From Nageia nagi (taxonomy: Eukaryota > Pinophyta): a stretch of DNA of 64,000 nucleotides. The DNA lies in the NCBI GenBank assembly GCA_050084985.1, contig JBITNC010000001.1:145638001-145702000 (forward strand), written 5' to 3'. Positions 35,681 to 48,355 of the stretch are shown here, piece after piece. Numbering within the stretch: the first letter of the stretch is position 1; the number at the start of each line of letters is the position of its first letter. A program made the translations under genes and the position numbers. Below the pieces are notes generated by a model, which saw only the letters and a program-made list of their open reading frames with translations, searched no databases and was not told where the DNA came from.

Positions 35681-36509
35681 TATCACTACCCACCTTAATA
35701 CGCTATTTGACCTTAAGTACTATTGAGGAATTGAATGAATTATATTTATATAATGCTACGATAATGACAATTTTGATATGAGAATATGCATCATTTATGA
35801 TAATTTGATGCTATATTTGAGATGTTTTGACACAGGTTATAGAATGGAGAAGTGACCCAAAGACCCTATGGACCAAGGTGAATTGGTGACAGGAACAAAA
35901 GGGTAAGAGGAGGAAATGATTGGCATTGATTTGCTAACATACCCTATGACCATTGTAAATCATGTAGATGCATGTAGGATGATTGTTGTGATTGTTGATT
36001 GCTTTATGAAATAATATTTGTAAAAATGTATAGATTAATCTTACTTTATAGGACGAGGTGATTATCACAGGTAAATGTGTGTTTTCTCTTATTTTGTATT
36101 TTTGAATTTTACATTTGAAATGGAAGAAGAAAGGGGATATGCCTTTAGTTAAATTTGAAAATTTTTATAAGATTAGAAAAATAAATTTAATGAGGTAAAA
36201 GTTGAATATGAGTGTCCATATTATTGCCACATAGGGATAATAGTAAAAACACTATTAGATAGAGACTAAGGTCTCTTTGTGGTATTACATGATATTTAAT
36301 AGCTAGGAAAATAATAGAGTAATGACCGTACTTAGTTTTGTATTTTTGTGTTAGGCATGGATAAGAGTTGGCACTAAATTGATAGCTAATGAAAAAGATT
36401 CTAAAGTATTAAATGCCATTACCATCATTTACAACTTTAAGCAAACATACCTAAAAATTTTTGAAGGTGTGAGGAGATGTCCATTTGGACACATTTGAGC
36501 CCCTTTAGC

Positions 36510-36518
36510 TATAAATAA
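36510..36518 (+). promoter_or_regulatory. TATA-like box inside insertion J
   Basis: TATAAATAA, followed by a pyrimidine-rich ATCTATCTCTTGC about 45 bp downstream, looks like an LTR promoter on the plus strand. There is no other evidence for transcription. Confidence 0.35.
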
Positions 36519-38306
36519 AGGACTAGAGAATTGGAAAAATACTACTTACCTATCTATCTCTTGCTATTTTCATTTTATTTTGATTACTCTCAAGCTTGGA
36601 TTACATGAAGAAAAGAAGTCTCTCTCTTCCTTCTCCAAGTCAAGGTGCATTCTTAGCATTTCTTATATGCCTAAGATATAATAGTTCATTTTGATATATT
36701 TTATGAATTGTATTTGATAAAGTTTCATTGGATTAATTATTGTTAGAAACCTTGTATCCTTTGAAGAGACATATTGGTTGACATGTTGCATGTGAATGGT
36801 TGGTAGCATGCCTTATTCTTTAAAAGTAAAGGGATGGGATCTTATTAGCTTTTATTTATTTAGATATTAGGATGGAAAATTACAAGTACAAAAAAATATT
36901 TAAGGATATTTTGATGGAAGTAATCACATAATTTCTACTTCCAAGAAAATAAATAATCTCCAAGTAAATTAAGTTACCTTATCTCTTTTTGGATCCTATA
37001 AAGAGCTGTTTCTATTTCTCCTTTAATCCATGTACATTATTTTATTAAATAGAGCATATTATATTTTTTATTTTTACAAGGATATGTGATTTGTAACAAT
37101 TTTACAAGGCATATTTAAATTTGTTTTGCAAAAGAATACTTTTAATGAATGGTAGAGTAAAATATGGATTCATGGTTGCCATCCTTTGAAAGTTTATTGG
37201 TCCATAATTACTATATTGTAAAATTATTTTCAAACTATGCATTTTTGGATCACTCCCATCTAACCCCAGAATTTGGTTTATTTCTTTTATAAGGCATCAC
37301 CATATCTAACATAGAGTTTCCATAGTAACTCACACTAGGAAAATTTGGGTAAAGGTTACAAAATTTGACTAGTCACTTGTATAAATCCTTCCATTTTGAA
37401 ACTAGGCATGAGTACCTTGCCTTATATCTATCATACATGTCTATTTAGGCATTTGTGGCCTCCACATCGTATGGAAAGATTCCAAAGTTACTCTTAATGG
37501 GCCTTCAAAATTTTAAAGCTTCCATGATGATATAAAATGTTGGCAAAGATTGCAGATGGGATCCTCATTTCTCAAATGAAGCCTTTAAGTTCATATGATT
37601 CTTAGATCATTTTATGATCCTTAAAAACATGTATAGTCTCCTACCCTACTCTCTCTCTCTCACTATTTTCTCATAAACTAGTTGAGAAGTATGAGGTTTC
37701 AAGCTAGAAACTGATGCTCTTTTCCATCAAAATACATAGTCCTTCTTGACTGCAAAGAATTCTTCATAGCATGTCAAATTAGTTAAACAAAAACCAAAAA
37801 TAAATAAAAAAATTAAGTCATGTTTAAAATTAAATTAACTATCTCAAACAACACCTATGAGAATGCAAGGTAGTTATGAATTTCCTCGTGTATAAGAAAT
37901 AAATGCTCTCTGCTAATCTCTACCCATCATATGAGTCTAATCTTCAACTAAAAGTCTATGTATACTCTCTAGGTAGAGTTAGATTTTCTTTTTTCTCCAT
38001 GAGGTTATATCATTCATTTAGCAAATTATGCAATATACTTTTAAAATTCATCTTTCTTCCATGGTTTTAGTATATTTTTCTCCTTCTTGCTTTCTCAAAC
38101 TATGTATCATCTTGAGTCACCTCTCGAATGCAAAGGTTTTGAATCAATAAATAAAAAAATTATTTTATATTATTAGATCACTATCATATCTTACTTGTCA
38201 AGAATCCACTTGGTGTACATAATTGGAAACTATCCTATCTCCATATTAATGATTGACCTTTTGTATGTTTGGTTGGTGTTTGACCATATAAATGAATAAA
38301 AGTATA

Positions 38307-38331
38307 TATATATATATGTATATATATATGG
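38307..38331. repeat. TA microsatellite
   Basis: A run of TA dinucleotides broken by single TG steps inside insertion J. Confidence 0.8.
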
Positions 38332-39639
38332 ATTTACTATAAGCATTTAATTAATTTGGAAAACAAAAAGGAGTAATAGGAAAATAGCAAGCTGGTATAT
38401 GAAAGAATGGTACATTAAAATTTATTGAATAATGTAATATTCAGCCAAGGAAAGAAGGTAGTACAAAAAGGACATAAAATCATTCTAAGACCCATAGATT
38501 TGAAAAAGAATACATGAAATAGAATTCCTTGCATAATGGTCAAGTTTGTAATGGGGCTATCTTGATCCTCCTCCTCCCTAGTGCTCAATCCATCCACCAA
38601 GTTCCAAGGGGATGTTTGATGTTCAATACTTGATGTATGATGCTCGAAGATCGATGAAGATGTTCAATGCTTAATGCTTGATGATTATATATCTATGGAT
38701 GTGTTTCCACAAAAGGCATAGCATCATGTAATAAATAACAATGTTAGACTTTATTTGTATTATGAGATGATGTTGTTGATGATGAGTTACCAAATTATTA
38801 AATTGTAATAGCCTTATGATGTATTAATATATTGTAATAAGTTTACGGAAGCTATGTCATTATCATAGATGTTGATCAATGAAGTTATGAGATGTATTCA
38901 AAATCTTGTAATTGATTTTCAACTTAGTAATGCTTAATGAGGATTATGTTGTATTTATCCTTAGTTAGTATATTAAATTATAAAAGCAAGGTAGATTAAT
39001 TTGTTATCTCTTATGAACAACACTATGATTATTACATGGTAAGTTTTATGCTTTAATACTTGTTAGGTAGTAGTAATAGATGGATTAGGTTGTTAATTGT
39101 GATAAATCTAAAATTATTCCAATAACTTAGAATCAACCCTAAACTAGATTTAAGTTTCCAAATGACAATGTGTGAGCATTTGGGATATCTTAGGGACCCA
39201 TAGAATCAAATTGGATATCAATAGATAAATGGAATCATTTAGGATTCTTTTTGTATGAATGCAAGAAAAATGGTGAAGAACCTTCGTCAAGTAAACCTAC
39301 CTTGCTAGATGAAAAATAAAAGAATATTCTTTGTGTGAGGACCACTTAGTATCACATTACTTTTGTAGCAATAGTGGTTAGATATTTCCTCACAACTTGT
39401 TACTTTACATATTCAAAAGATCTTTTAAAAACTAGATATGTATACATGATACAATGTGTATGGGATAAACAAGAAAATATGTGACTTCTTGAGTAAGCCT
39501 ATAATCAAAACTTTCAACAAAAATGAATGGTGTTAAACCTTAGAACTTTTCTTCTACCTACTTCACTATTGAAAATATTAGTTTATGGTTACTAGAACAT
39601 AGGTGGTTCTTTTTATCAACATATTTAAAAATAGACTAG

Positions 39640-40317
39640 AATAAACAACCACTCGAGGATATTGTTTAATATCCATAGCTCCCCAAGTTATGGGAAAGGG
39701 TATGCCAAACCACATAGTGGGACTAGTCAATAGTTATGGGTAGGTTAGTACTCATATCCTCCAATAGGTGAGTCAAGTGAGGATAGCAATAGAAAAAATT
39801 ACTACTACCAAGTGAGGGTAACTAGTACTCATACCAATTATAGTTAGCATATAGGTGTATGACGATTGTTCCATAGGAGATGCTACCTTTTGATAAGGAA
39901 GCTTTCCTAGAACAAGTTAATTGTTCTTATGATATGGAGAGTTATCATCAAGAGATGATGACTAACTTAGTGGAAGTGTGATCTCTTAGGTGTTATGGGC
40001 CTCAAGTAGAAAACCACTACACCATAATAAAAAAGCCTATTACACACGAGATGTGGAATAGAAATGGTTAGGTTACTTTTAAGGTATATTTTCAATAGGG
40101 TGAGTGTTGAAAAGTGAACACCAAAAACATTTATCAGGGTTGGATACCCCAGGTTCTTGGCCAATCTTGCCATGTGAGTGTTGAGCTAGCTAGCCACATA
40201 TCAAGCTCATGTGGGATCACTTGGTTTATTCTTAGAACATCGAGTGCTAAATTAAATAAAAAAATTTAGGTCAAAAATTTAGGGTTTTGGTTGATGATAA
40301 TTAGTGGATATGTTACA
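39640..40317. repeat. Family C repeat, uninterrupted copy
   Basis: Right-hand ~680 bp of insertion J. It matches 15,180-15,264 plus 17,272-17,891, the copy split by element B. It ends TGTTACA at the J boundary, which makes the shared sequence a likely LTR 3' end. Confidence 0.65.
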
Positions 40318-40744
40318 ACATTTTAGAAATGCCCTTACATTTTGAAGAAACATGCCCACCTAGTGCGTTTAGGTTGAAACACTATCATGTTTTAGCCTAT
40401 CAATTTCATTACAATTGTTTGGTAAACTGCAAATTAGTTTAACTTTTTTTTGTCACTTTTTTTAGTTCATTATGCTTACAATTTTCAATTGGTTAGAATT
40501 AGGTTGTATAAATTACTATTTAAAACTTGTATTTAGGTTGTATTATGGAATCATTTGGTATAACTTATAAATTACACCCTGCACATGTAAAGTAAACTAT
40601 TTAATGAAATGTCACAGTAAGAATTCAACTTTATTTTCAAGATTTGTATCAATTTTCAAATTGTGTAATGTAATGGTGAATGTTGGATGAATATTTAATG
40701 ATTATATAAGAGTTTTTATTTATGATAAAGTGATTAAAACTTCA
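40318..40744 (+). repeat. 5' LTR of the copia element, second part
   Basis: It resumes at ACATTTTAGAAATGCCC and continues to AAAACTTCA in step with the 3' LTR. Anchors are ATCATGTTTTAGCCT, TTTCAATTGGTTAGAATT and TAAGAATTCAACTTT. It has one copy of a ~50-bp segment that is doubled in the 3' LTR. Confidence 0.88.
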
Positions 40745-40747
40745 TTA

Positions 40748-40760
40748 TGGTATCAAAGCA
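40748..40760 (+). other. Initiator-Met PBS of the copia element
   Basis: TGGTATCAAAGCA lies three bases after the 5' LTR; it is the usual plant copia primer site with one change. Confidence 0.9.
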
Positions 40761-40870
40761 AATAGATCTAGATTGAGTTTTGTTGGGTTTAAAAACTATG
40801 GGCATTTTGCAAAAAAAGGTTTGGAATGAATTTATTTTGTAAATTCAAGTTATATTGAAGACTTGATATC

Positions 40871-42094
40871 ATGGAAAATAACTCAAACTCAATACTAATT
40901 CTAGAATTGGATAGATCAAATCATTAATATTGGATCATCTAGATGATGACTCTCTTGGAAGGTAAATAATTGTGTGATATTGTTGAATATGGATACAAAG
41001 AGCTAGATGATTGGAGTGTCATGAGTGAATATACAAAGAAAAAAACAAAGAGAAGAAAAAGAAGAATGTTTTGCCATTGTCACATATCTAGGATATTCTT
41101 GGTAAGAGCATTTTTCCAAGAATTTGAGTGCATAGAACTACTATTGATGCATGAAAAACATTGAAACAAGGTTACCAAGAAAGTATCAAAGTAAAGGAAG
41201 TGAAGCTTCAAACCCTCGAAAGAGATTTTGAGAATCTTGCATGATATGAAAATAAGAGTGTGGGTGATTATTGTGTAAGGGTGAAGGCCATAGTGAAAAA
41301 AATGGCCATCCTTAGTGATGATTTGGAAAAAGCATTAGTAATTGAAAAGGTCTTGAGGACTTTATTGCCAAAATGGGATAATGTGGATCTTGTGATTGAA
41401 GAAATAAAAGATCTATTTTACTATAGATTTTGATCAATTGGTTGGATCTCTCACATCTTTGGAAGAGAGATTTTTGAGAAGGTCCAAAGTTGGTACAATT
41501 GAAGAACAAGCATTCTCAACAAGAGAGAATGCCAATACTAGTGGAAGAGGTCAAGGTAGAGGCTCTAGAGGTAGAGGTCAAAATGAAAGAGGAGGAAGAA
41601 GAGAATATTTTGTAATAGGAAGAAAAAGAGATCAGATTTCAAATGATGATCAAGCTAATAGTGTAAGTGTATGTACTAGAGGAGGATATAGTACAAGAGG
41701 TAGAGGAAGAGATAAAATGAATGTGAAATGCTATCATTGTAACAAATTTGACCTTTTTAAGAGAGAGTGTAGGTTGAAAGAAGCCTCTCAACATAATAGA
41801 TTAGCAAATTATGAGGAAGAAGATTCCTATGAATATTAATTGGAAGAAGAATCCTATGAAGAAGATGTATTTTTTGTTTCTATTATCCAAGAGGAGAATC
41901 ATGGAGCCAAAGCATTTCTTTCTCAAGAAGAAGATGATGAAAATTGCATTCTTGATAGTGGTTGTTCACACCACATGATTGAAAAGAAGGAGATTCTATC
42001 ATATCTTGATCATTACTTTAGTTCTAGCATCAAACTTGGGGATGAAAAACTCTTAGAGGTGATTGTAAAAGGGGGACATGTTGGTTCCTACTAA
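40871..42094 (+). pseudogene. gag and protease of the copia element
   Basis: The polyprotein start is the ATG at 40,871. Early frames are broken; copia-type gag is clear from KLQTLERDFENLA, VGDYCVRVKAIVKKM and LRTLLPKWDNVDLVIEE. Then come EERFLRRSKVGTIEEQAF and a Gly/Arg-rich stretch (GRGQGRGSRGRGQNERGG). The nucleocapsid knuckle CYHCNKFDLFKREC at 41,729-41,770 has lost the Gly-His of the CCHC pattern. After a stop at 41,837 the protease follows with the copia active site ILDSGCSHHM near 41,950-41,980. A stop at 42,092 ends the readable part. Confidence 0.88.
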
Positions 42095-42319
42095 GAATGG
42101 TACAATTAAGGTAAAAAGTATTTATTTTTCTCCTAATTTGAAATAATATCTTTTAAGTATTGGAAAAATGCTAAAAAATAATTATAAATTGGTTTTTGAA
42201 GATAAAATGTGCAAGATCTATGATAAGAATAGAGGTGGAAGGCTGATCACTACAATAAAAATGAATAAAAATAAGTTTTTCCCACCAAGTTTATCTAGCA
42301 AGCGGGAGATGTTTTTTGT

Positions 42320-43499
42320 GTGAGCATTGATGATAGTGGCAATTTATGGTATTTGACATTTGGCCATGTAGATTTTCAAAGTTTAAAATATTTTTCTCCA
42401 CTTATTTATGGTTTGTCAAAGGTCCAAGATACTTATAAAGTGTGTGAAGGGTGTTCTCTTGGAAATCATGCAAGAGGGCATTTTCCAAAGAATGAAGCAT
42501 GTAGGGCAAAATCTCTTTTACAATTGCTACATAGTGATATTTGTAGACCAATGCAAACATAAAGTATGGGTAAAGCTTCTTATTTTATCACCTTTATTAG
42601 TGATTTTTCTAGATATTGTTGGGTATTTTTTCTTAAACACAAAGATGAGGCTTTTGAGTGCTTCAAGATTTTCAAAGCTAATATTGAGAACTAAAGTAGG
42701 CATACCAATAAGTGTTTAGGATCTAATAATGGTGGTGAGTTTTTTTTGTAATGATTTCTTGAATTTTTGTAGAGATTTCAACATTAAGAGGTAATATACT
42801 TCACCATACAAAAGGTTTGAGTAATCTGGTAGAGATTTTTGAGTTTTATTCTTTTAGCAAAATAAAGTGGCTAAAAGAAAGAACCAAAATTTGATAGATA
42901 TGGCAAGGTGTATGATGCACATAAAAGGTTTGAGTAATTTTTATTGGGTTGAAGCTATTTGAACTATTGTTTATATTTTAAATAGGATTCATATAAGGAT
43001 TTTGGACAATATTAATCCTTATGAGAGTTGGCTTGGAAAGAAACCAAGTTGCAAACATTTTAAAGTTTTTGATTGTCTTGCTTATGTCCATGTGAATGAT
43101 GAACATAGAAAAAAGCTTGATGCTAAGAGTGAGAAGTGTATTTTTATTAGCTATTATGAAAAATCCAAATCTTATAGATTTTTTAATCCAATTTCTCATA
43201 ATGTTGTGGTGTCCAGATATGCCCTTTTTTATGAACAGGGAAGTTGGAAATCTCAAAAATGCCAAAAGTTTGCTATTGATGATGGTATGTTTGAAGAGAA
43301 TGCTTCAAATGACCAAGGAAGTGTTCAACCTAGCCATGTTTCACACAATAAAGTTCAGCCCAGATTTGATCCCTCTTCACAAGTGGGGTCTTCAAGTGCA
43401 TCTTCAAGTCAACAACATGGTTCTTCTTCACCTTCATAAGCAAGTGCAAGTGTAAATTAGTCAATAAAAGGTAAAAGAGTATTAAAAGATCATCCCTAT
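42320..43499 (+). pseudogene. Integrase of the copia element
   Basis: The pre-integrase zinc-binding part reads LWYLTFGHVDFQSLKYF, then KVCEGCSLGNHARGHF and LLHSDIC near 42,350-42,550. The core then shows ISDFSRYCWVFFLKHKDEAF. The second catalytic aspartate is replaced: SNNGGEF stands where DNGGEF is expected. The third block reads AKRKNQNLIDMARCMM with Lys in place of Glu. The integrase C-terminal region is well kept at 43,002-43,437 (NPYESWLGKKPSCKHFKVF, then CIFISYYEKSKSYRFFNP) and passes into a Ser-rich linker. It is inactive by these changes and by frameshifts. Confidence 0.9.
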
Positions 43500-43592
43500 T
43501 TTTAAATGTTGGACCAAAAGTTTTCAATAAGTTTGACAAACAGGAAACACAAGGAGCTTGATGCTACTTTGCAAAGGCTAGAAAATTTGTGA

Positions 43593-45200
43593 ATGTTAAA
43601 ATATGAAGACAATGGTAAGCCAAAAAGTGATATGGTAAATTATGTTTTAATAGCTTCTACTTCCAATGCTCATGTTTCTAGTTTTTCAAAAGTTACTAAA
43701 TTTGATGATTTTGAGCTTTCTTGTTTTGAACAAGCATGTTCTAAGAAAGTGTGGATGAAGGCTATGAATGAGGAAGGAAATTTATTCCATTTTTAAGAAT
43801 AACATGTGAGCATTATGTGAGCTACACCAAAATAGAAAATGCATTGGATGTAAATGGATCTACAAGATCAAGAGGAATAGTGATGGTTCCATTGAACAAT
43901 ACAAGGAAAGGTTGGTTGCAAAAGGGTTTACACAAAAGTATGACAAATATTATATTGAGACATTTAATACAATTGCAAGGCAAGAGACAATCTAGATAGT
44001 TCTTTCATTGGCTACCCACAAGCATTGGAATGTGAATCACATGGATGTAAAGAGTGCATTCCTTAATGGCTATCTTAAAGAAGAAGTGTATGTGGCATAA
44101 TCTCAAGGTTTTGAGTTTTAAGGAAAAAAATATCAGGTTTATAGATTGAAAAAGACATTATATGGGCTGAAGCAAGCTTTAAGAGCTTGGTACAAAAGAA
44201 TAAAGAGTACTTTCTCAAGTGTGGTTTCTAAAGAAGCAAGAGAGATATTTTATACTACAAGAAGCAAGGTATTGAAATTAAACTTATTTTTATGTATGTA
44301 GATGATTTATAATTCATGGGAAATAGTTATTCATTGTGTGATTCTTTTAAAGTTGAGATGAAACAATAATGAAATATATGAATAATCTTGGTTTGATGAG
44401 TTACTTCTTGGGAATGGAAGTACATCGAACACATGATGAGAGATTTCTTTTCCAAGCCAAATATACTAGAGATATGTTGAAAAAGTTTGGTATGAACAAA
44501 TGCAAACTAGTAGCTACTCCATTTACACATGGAGAGCATTTATGTTTAGATGATGAGGTTGAAAAAGTAAATAAAATAGAGTATAAGAGCATTATTGAGA
44601 GTTTAATGTTCCTTTGTAACACAAGGTCATATATATGCTATGATGTATCTCTTTGTTCTATGTATGTGAGTGATCCTTCTTTCTTACACTTTAAAGTAAC
44701 CAAAAGAATCTTGAGGTATGTACATGGTATAATCAACTTTGGTATACATTACTTCTCTACAGATAATGTGAAGCTAGTTATTTTTAGTGGCAATGATTGG
44801 GGGAGTAATCTCGATGATCAGAATTCCACTAGTGAAAATTGCTTCACACTTGATATAGGTTAGGTTACTTGGAGTTATAATAAGTAAACTATATTAGCTT
44901 TGTATTCTACAGAGGTTGAGTATATAATACTAGATTTATTTGGTGCACAAGTCTTGTGGCTTCAAAATGTTCTTGACAAGAGAGGTGAGAAGCATGAATA
45001 ATTTACAATTATTTTTACAAAAATAAAAGTTCTATTAAGTTCACACAAAATCTAATCCATCATACATGTTCAAAATATTTTTATATCAAGTACCACTTTA
45101 TTTGAAATATGGTGGAGAAGAATCTAATTAAACTGAGCTCTTGCAATACAAAAGACTAAATTGTTGATGTTTTTATAAAATAGGTTGCTAAATATTAGTT
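43593..45200 (+). pseudogene. Reverse transcriptase and RNase H of the copia element
   Basis: Copia-type RT: KKVWMKAMNEE, RLVAKGFTQKYD, HMDVKSAFLNGYLKEEVYVA, YRLKKTLYGLKQA and the catalytic YVDD at 44,295-44,306, followed by a stop. A long open stretch at 44,369-44,860 holds NNLGLMSYFLGMEVH, KYTRDMLKKFGMNKCK and VATPFTHGEHL, then the connection and RNase H beginning (SYICYDVSLCSMYVSDPS, FSGNDWGSNLDDQNSTS). RNase H continues in broken form (ALYSTEVEYIILDLFGAQVLWLQ) to about 45,200. Frames change at least three times. Confidence 0.92.
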
Positions 45201-45238
45201 TTTGATGTTGAGAGACCTAATTTTTAGACCTCTCACCA

Positions 45239-45251
45239 TCAAGAGGGAGTA
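45239..45251 (+). other. Polypurine tract of the copia element
   Basis: CAAGAGGGAGTA directly precedes the TGTTGC start of the 3' LTR. Confidence 0.88.
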
Positions 45252-45827
45252 TGTTGCAAATAAATCTTGTCAAGATCCAAAAATTCAAGCTCCAAAAGCA
45301 AAAAACCACATTTACTAATAAAACGCAATACCCCACCATGTTTGGAGGAGATAAAATATGATTGTATTTTAGAAATGCCCTAGGATTTGAAGAAATGTGC
45401 CCATATAGTGTATTTAGGATGTAATGCCCTTGGATTTTGAAGAAACATGCCCACCAAATGTATTTAGGCTAAAATACGATCATGTTTTAGCTTGTTAGTT
45501 TTTGAACAATTTTTTGGTGAACTGCCAAGTAGTATAACTTCTTTTTCTCACTTTTTCAATTCATTATACTTACTATTTTCAATTGGTTAGTATTGGGATG
45601 TATAAATTTGTATTTCAAACTTGTATTTGGGTTGGATTGTGGAATGATTTGGTGTAACTTGTAAATTGTACCCTACACGTATAAAGCAAACTATTTGATG
45701 AAATATCATAGTAAGAATTCCACTTTCTTTTCCAAATCTATGTTAATTTTTGAATTATTTAATACAATTATGAATGTTTAATGATTTTATTAGAGTTTTT
45801 ATCTATTATAAAATTATTAAATCTTCA
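45252..45827 (+). repeat. 3' LTR of the copia element
   Basis: 576 bp from TGTTGCAAAT to ATCTTCA. It matches both parts of the split 5' LTR in order. It carries a tandem duplication of about 50 bp at 45,372-45,470 that the 5' LTR lacks. Confidence 0.9.
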
Positions 45828-46165
45828 TATGGCATATGTACAAAATTTTATGTATCCAACATTTATGGAACTTTGAAAATGTATGGATTGTAAATGTATT
45901 GTAAAGGTTTTTTGGAGGCTCCTTTAAAACCCCATAATTCTTTGATTAATTCATTCACCCATTAATAAGAAAACATGTTGTAATACTAAATAAAATGATA
46001 TATATAATGATAAGATCAAAATAAAATGATATGCCATATGATGATATAAATAATGATAAGATGAGAAAAGTAGCTCATGATAAGTTTAGGAGATGAGTGA
46101 CTTTATTCTACCTTGAAGTTTCCACTAGTGGAAAATTGCAAAAGTGGAAAATTTCAATATGATAA
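45828..46165. other. Spacer between two elements
   Basis: About 340 bp of AT-rich DNA with no recognisable feature. Its last five bases, GATAA, are the left target duplication of element E. Confidence 0.6.
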
Positions 46166-46635
46166 TGTTGTATTTACACCTTAAAGAGTAAAATCTTAAC
46201 CTACCAAGATCTTAAAAAGGCTCTCTAAACCAACATTACAAATAGCCAATCTCATAATTTGAATACACAAGAAGTATAGTGGTTTCTCAATCTCTTGGGA
46301 GTACATCCACTTTAAACCATCTTTTCTATTACTTTTCACAAGAGAAATCTTCTACATATTCTCAAGAATTATTTGATAAGAATTCTTATACAAAATTCCT
46401 ACAATTTTACAAGACTAGCATTTTCATGTTTCTCCAAGTGTGGGTTATAAGAGGAGAGGTAACCTTCTATTTATAGCATACAACCCTCTTTTTAACCATC
46501 TTTCTACCAAAGGGTTAAGTTAACCTTTTATAATATTTTATTTTTTTAATAATTAAAGTATTTAGATACTTTTAAGTATTAAGTGACTTACATTAAAGAG
46601 AGATATTACACAATAATGCATTATAAGTTTTAACA
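46166..46635 (-). repeat. 3' LTR of element E
   Basis: Starts TGTTGTATTTACACC and ends AGTTTTAACA on the plus strand. It aligns with 51,746-52,220 over its length; anchors include GGCTCTCTAAACCAACA, CTCTTGGGAGTACAT and TACAAGACTAG.ATTTTCAT. Confidence 0.9.
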
Positions 46636-46647
46636 TTCCCTCTTAAT
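46636..46647 (-). other. Polypurine tract of element E
   Basis: Minus strand TAAGAGGGAA abuts the TGTTAAAAC start of the 3' LTR. Confidence 0.8.
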
Positions 46648-48355
46648 GCAATATTGGGTTAGAGAGTCAAGAAAAGAAAGAGAAAGAGTAAGAGATTTAT
46701 CCTCCATAAGAATAAAATAAAATATGAGAACATTGGAGAAAGTAATAGAATTTAAATATTTCTAAAATATTCAAATGCTTAACTATTTTAACAAATGGTT
46801 TTACAATACAATTATTAACCATAAATAGTTTCAATGTACAAGTAGTAATAATTCAACAAGTTGACATGATGAGCCTCCATGAGCTTGCTCATCCAAAGTA
46901 AGTAGCCTACATTAAGAAGAAACTTGTATGCTATAAATAACTCATAAACAAGATTAGTTAGTTACATCATACATTCATTCATATCAACATAAATGAATCA
47001 AATAATACAATCCATACACTAATCCAATGGTACATACAAATATACTAAGTAAATATATATGCACAATATCAAAGATAATATCCATAATCAAATATGATAT
47101 CTAAGAATATCATATATGCATTTTAAATATTATATATGCTTTAAATCAACATATATCATACATAAGTATGTATAATATCAACTGCACTATCAACCACATG
47201 TTACTAGATCAAATTTACCATCCTAAATAATAAGTTTAACTTTAACATACTAAGTAATAATATAGGTTTATATCTATACTATAGGCCTCAATAATGAAAA
47301 ATTATCCTAAAGAGTTATTGCATGGAAGTTGATATGTATAGGATATATGGTAGTTGAAGTTGACATAATATTTATTTTTTCAACTTGATGATAACTTCAT
47401 TAATTAAAGATGCATAAGAACGTACGAGTTTCTCATATATGGATAACAAAATAGTGTCAAAATCCACATACTAATTCTTCACATAGTTATAACTAAAATA
47501 GTGTTAGCAAAAGATAAGATGTACCACTAGTTTCTTACATAAATCAAACTACCCATGAAGGTGTACATTAAATGTATAAAAATATACAACTAGTTTCTAA
47601 CATAGAGAAAACTAACCACAAAGGTGTACAAGCCACATGTCAATGATGCATAAGTTCTTATCTATTTACAACCATGTTGAGTAGGAGGTTTAAGGTCTCA
47701 TTCAAACATATTGTAGCATAGATGAATAATAAGCCAGAATAAGTAAACTTGATTATGCCACTAGTAAAGATGCCCAAGCTATATAAATAAATATCATCTT
47801 AACCATGCTACTAGTTAAGATGAATATGATTGAAAAAGGTAACATTCATCCAATCACATAGATGTAATTTTCTATCAAAGATTGTAATGTGGAAGAAGGG
47901 TGAACCTTTTTTTAACCGCTCCAACATTGAACAATCTTGAAGACGAGTGAACCTTTTTAACCACTCTAAGGCTTGGCAATGATTAAGAAGAGTGAATCTT
48001 TTTAACCACTCTAATATATGGCAATTGAAGAGAAAGGAGAACCTTTATAACCACTTCATTTTGTATAGATTAACATTAGCTTTTTATAACTTCATAAAAT
48101 GAACAAGAATCCATCCATGTATAATTACACAAGGTGTATAAATATTACCAATTTGCATCATTATCAAATGAAAAACTATTAGAACCATAATACATTTCAT
48201 AGCACATTAATGTGTAAAAAAGGATTAAGACAAAATTACGTAAGCATGCTTTTGCTAGAAGAATATTTATTTAGATAGGAGAAAGAAACCAAATATATGT
48301 TGCTTAAAACATTATTGTAAATAGTATTGAATACACATAGTAGTATGCATATAAC
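46648..48355 (-). other. Internal non-coding part of element E (3' side)
   Basis: No coding motif was found. Around 47,880-48,060 a phrase like GTGAACCTTTTTAACCACTC recurs four times (near 47,900, 47,945, 47,990 and 48,028), a small degenerate tandem array. Near 47,510-47,660 a phrase ending ACCACTAGTTTCTTACATA..AAACTA is repeated twice. Confidence 0.5.

Larger units (their letters stand above)
35681..40317. mobile_element. Insertion J in the copia 5' LTR, possibly a long solo LTR
   Basis: The 4,637 bp begin TATCACTACCC and end GGATATGTTACA. The flanks GCGTT (left) and ACATT (right) differ by two G-to-A changes and fit a 5-bp target duplication; the undisturbed 3' LTR reads straight through this point. 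The ends resemble the TGTCAC...TTACA termini of some plant Ty3/gypsy LTRs. A TATAAATAA box lies at 36,510. No internal direct repeat or coding domain was found, so a solo long LTR is possible. The last ~680 bp match family C near 15-17.9 kb. Its strand is unproven. Confidence 0.6.
35565..45827 (+). mobile_element. Ty1/copia retrotransposon with split 5' LTR
   Basis: A plus-strand element of about 5.6 kb, interrupted by a 4.6-kb insertion in its 5' LTR. It has an initiator-Met PBS after the 5' LTR, then gag, protease, integrase, RT and RNase H (the copia order with integrase before RT), then a purine tract and the 3' LTR. Every frame is damaged. No clear target duplication was found: GATAG on the left against TATGG on the right. 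Confidence 0.92.
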
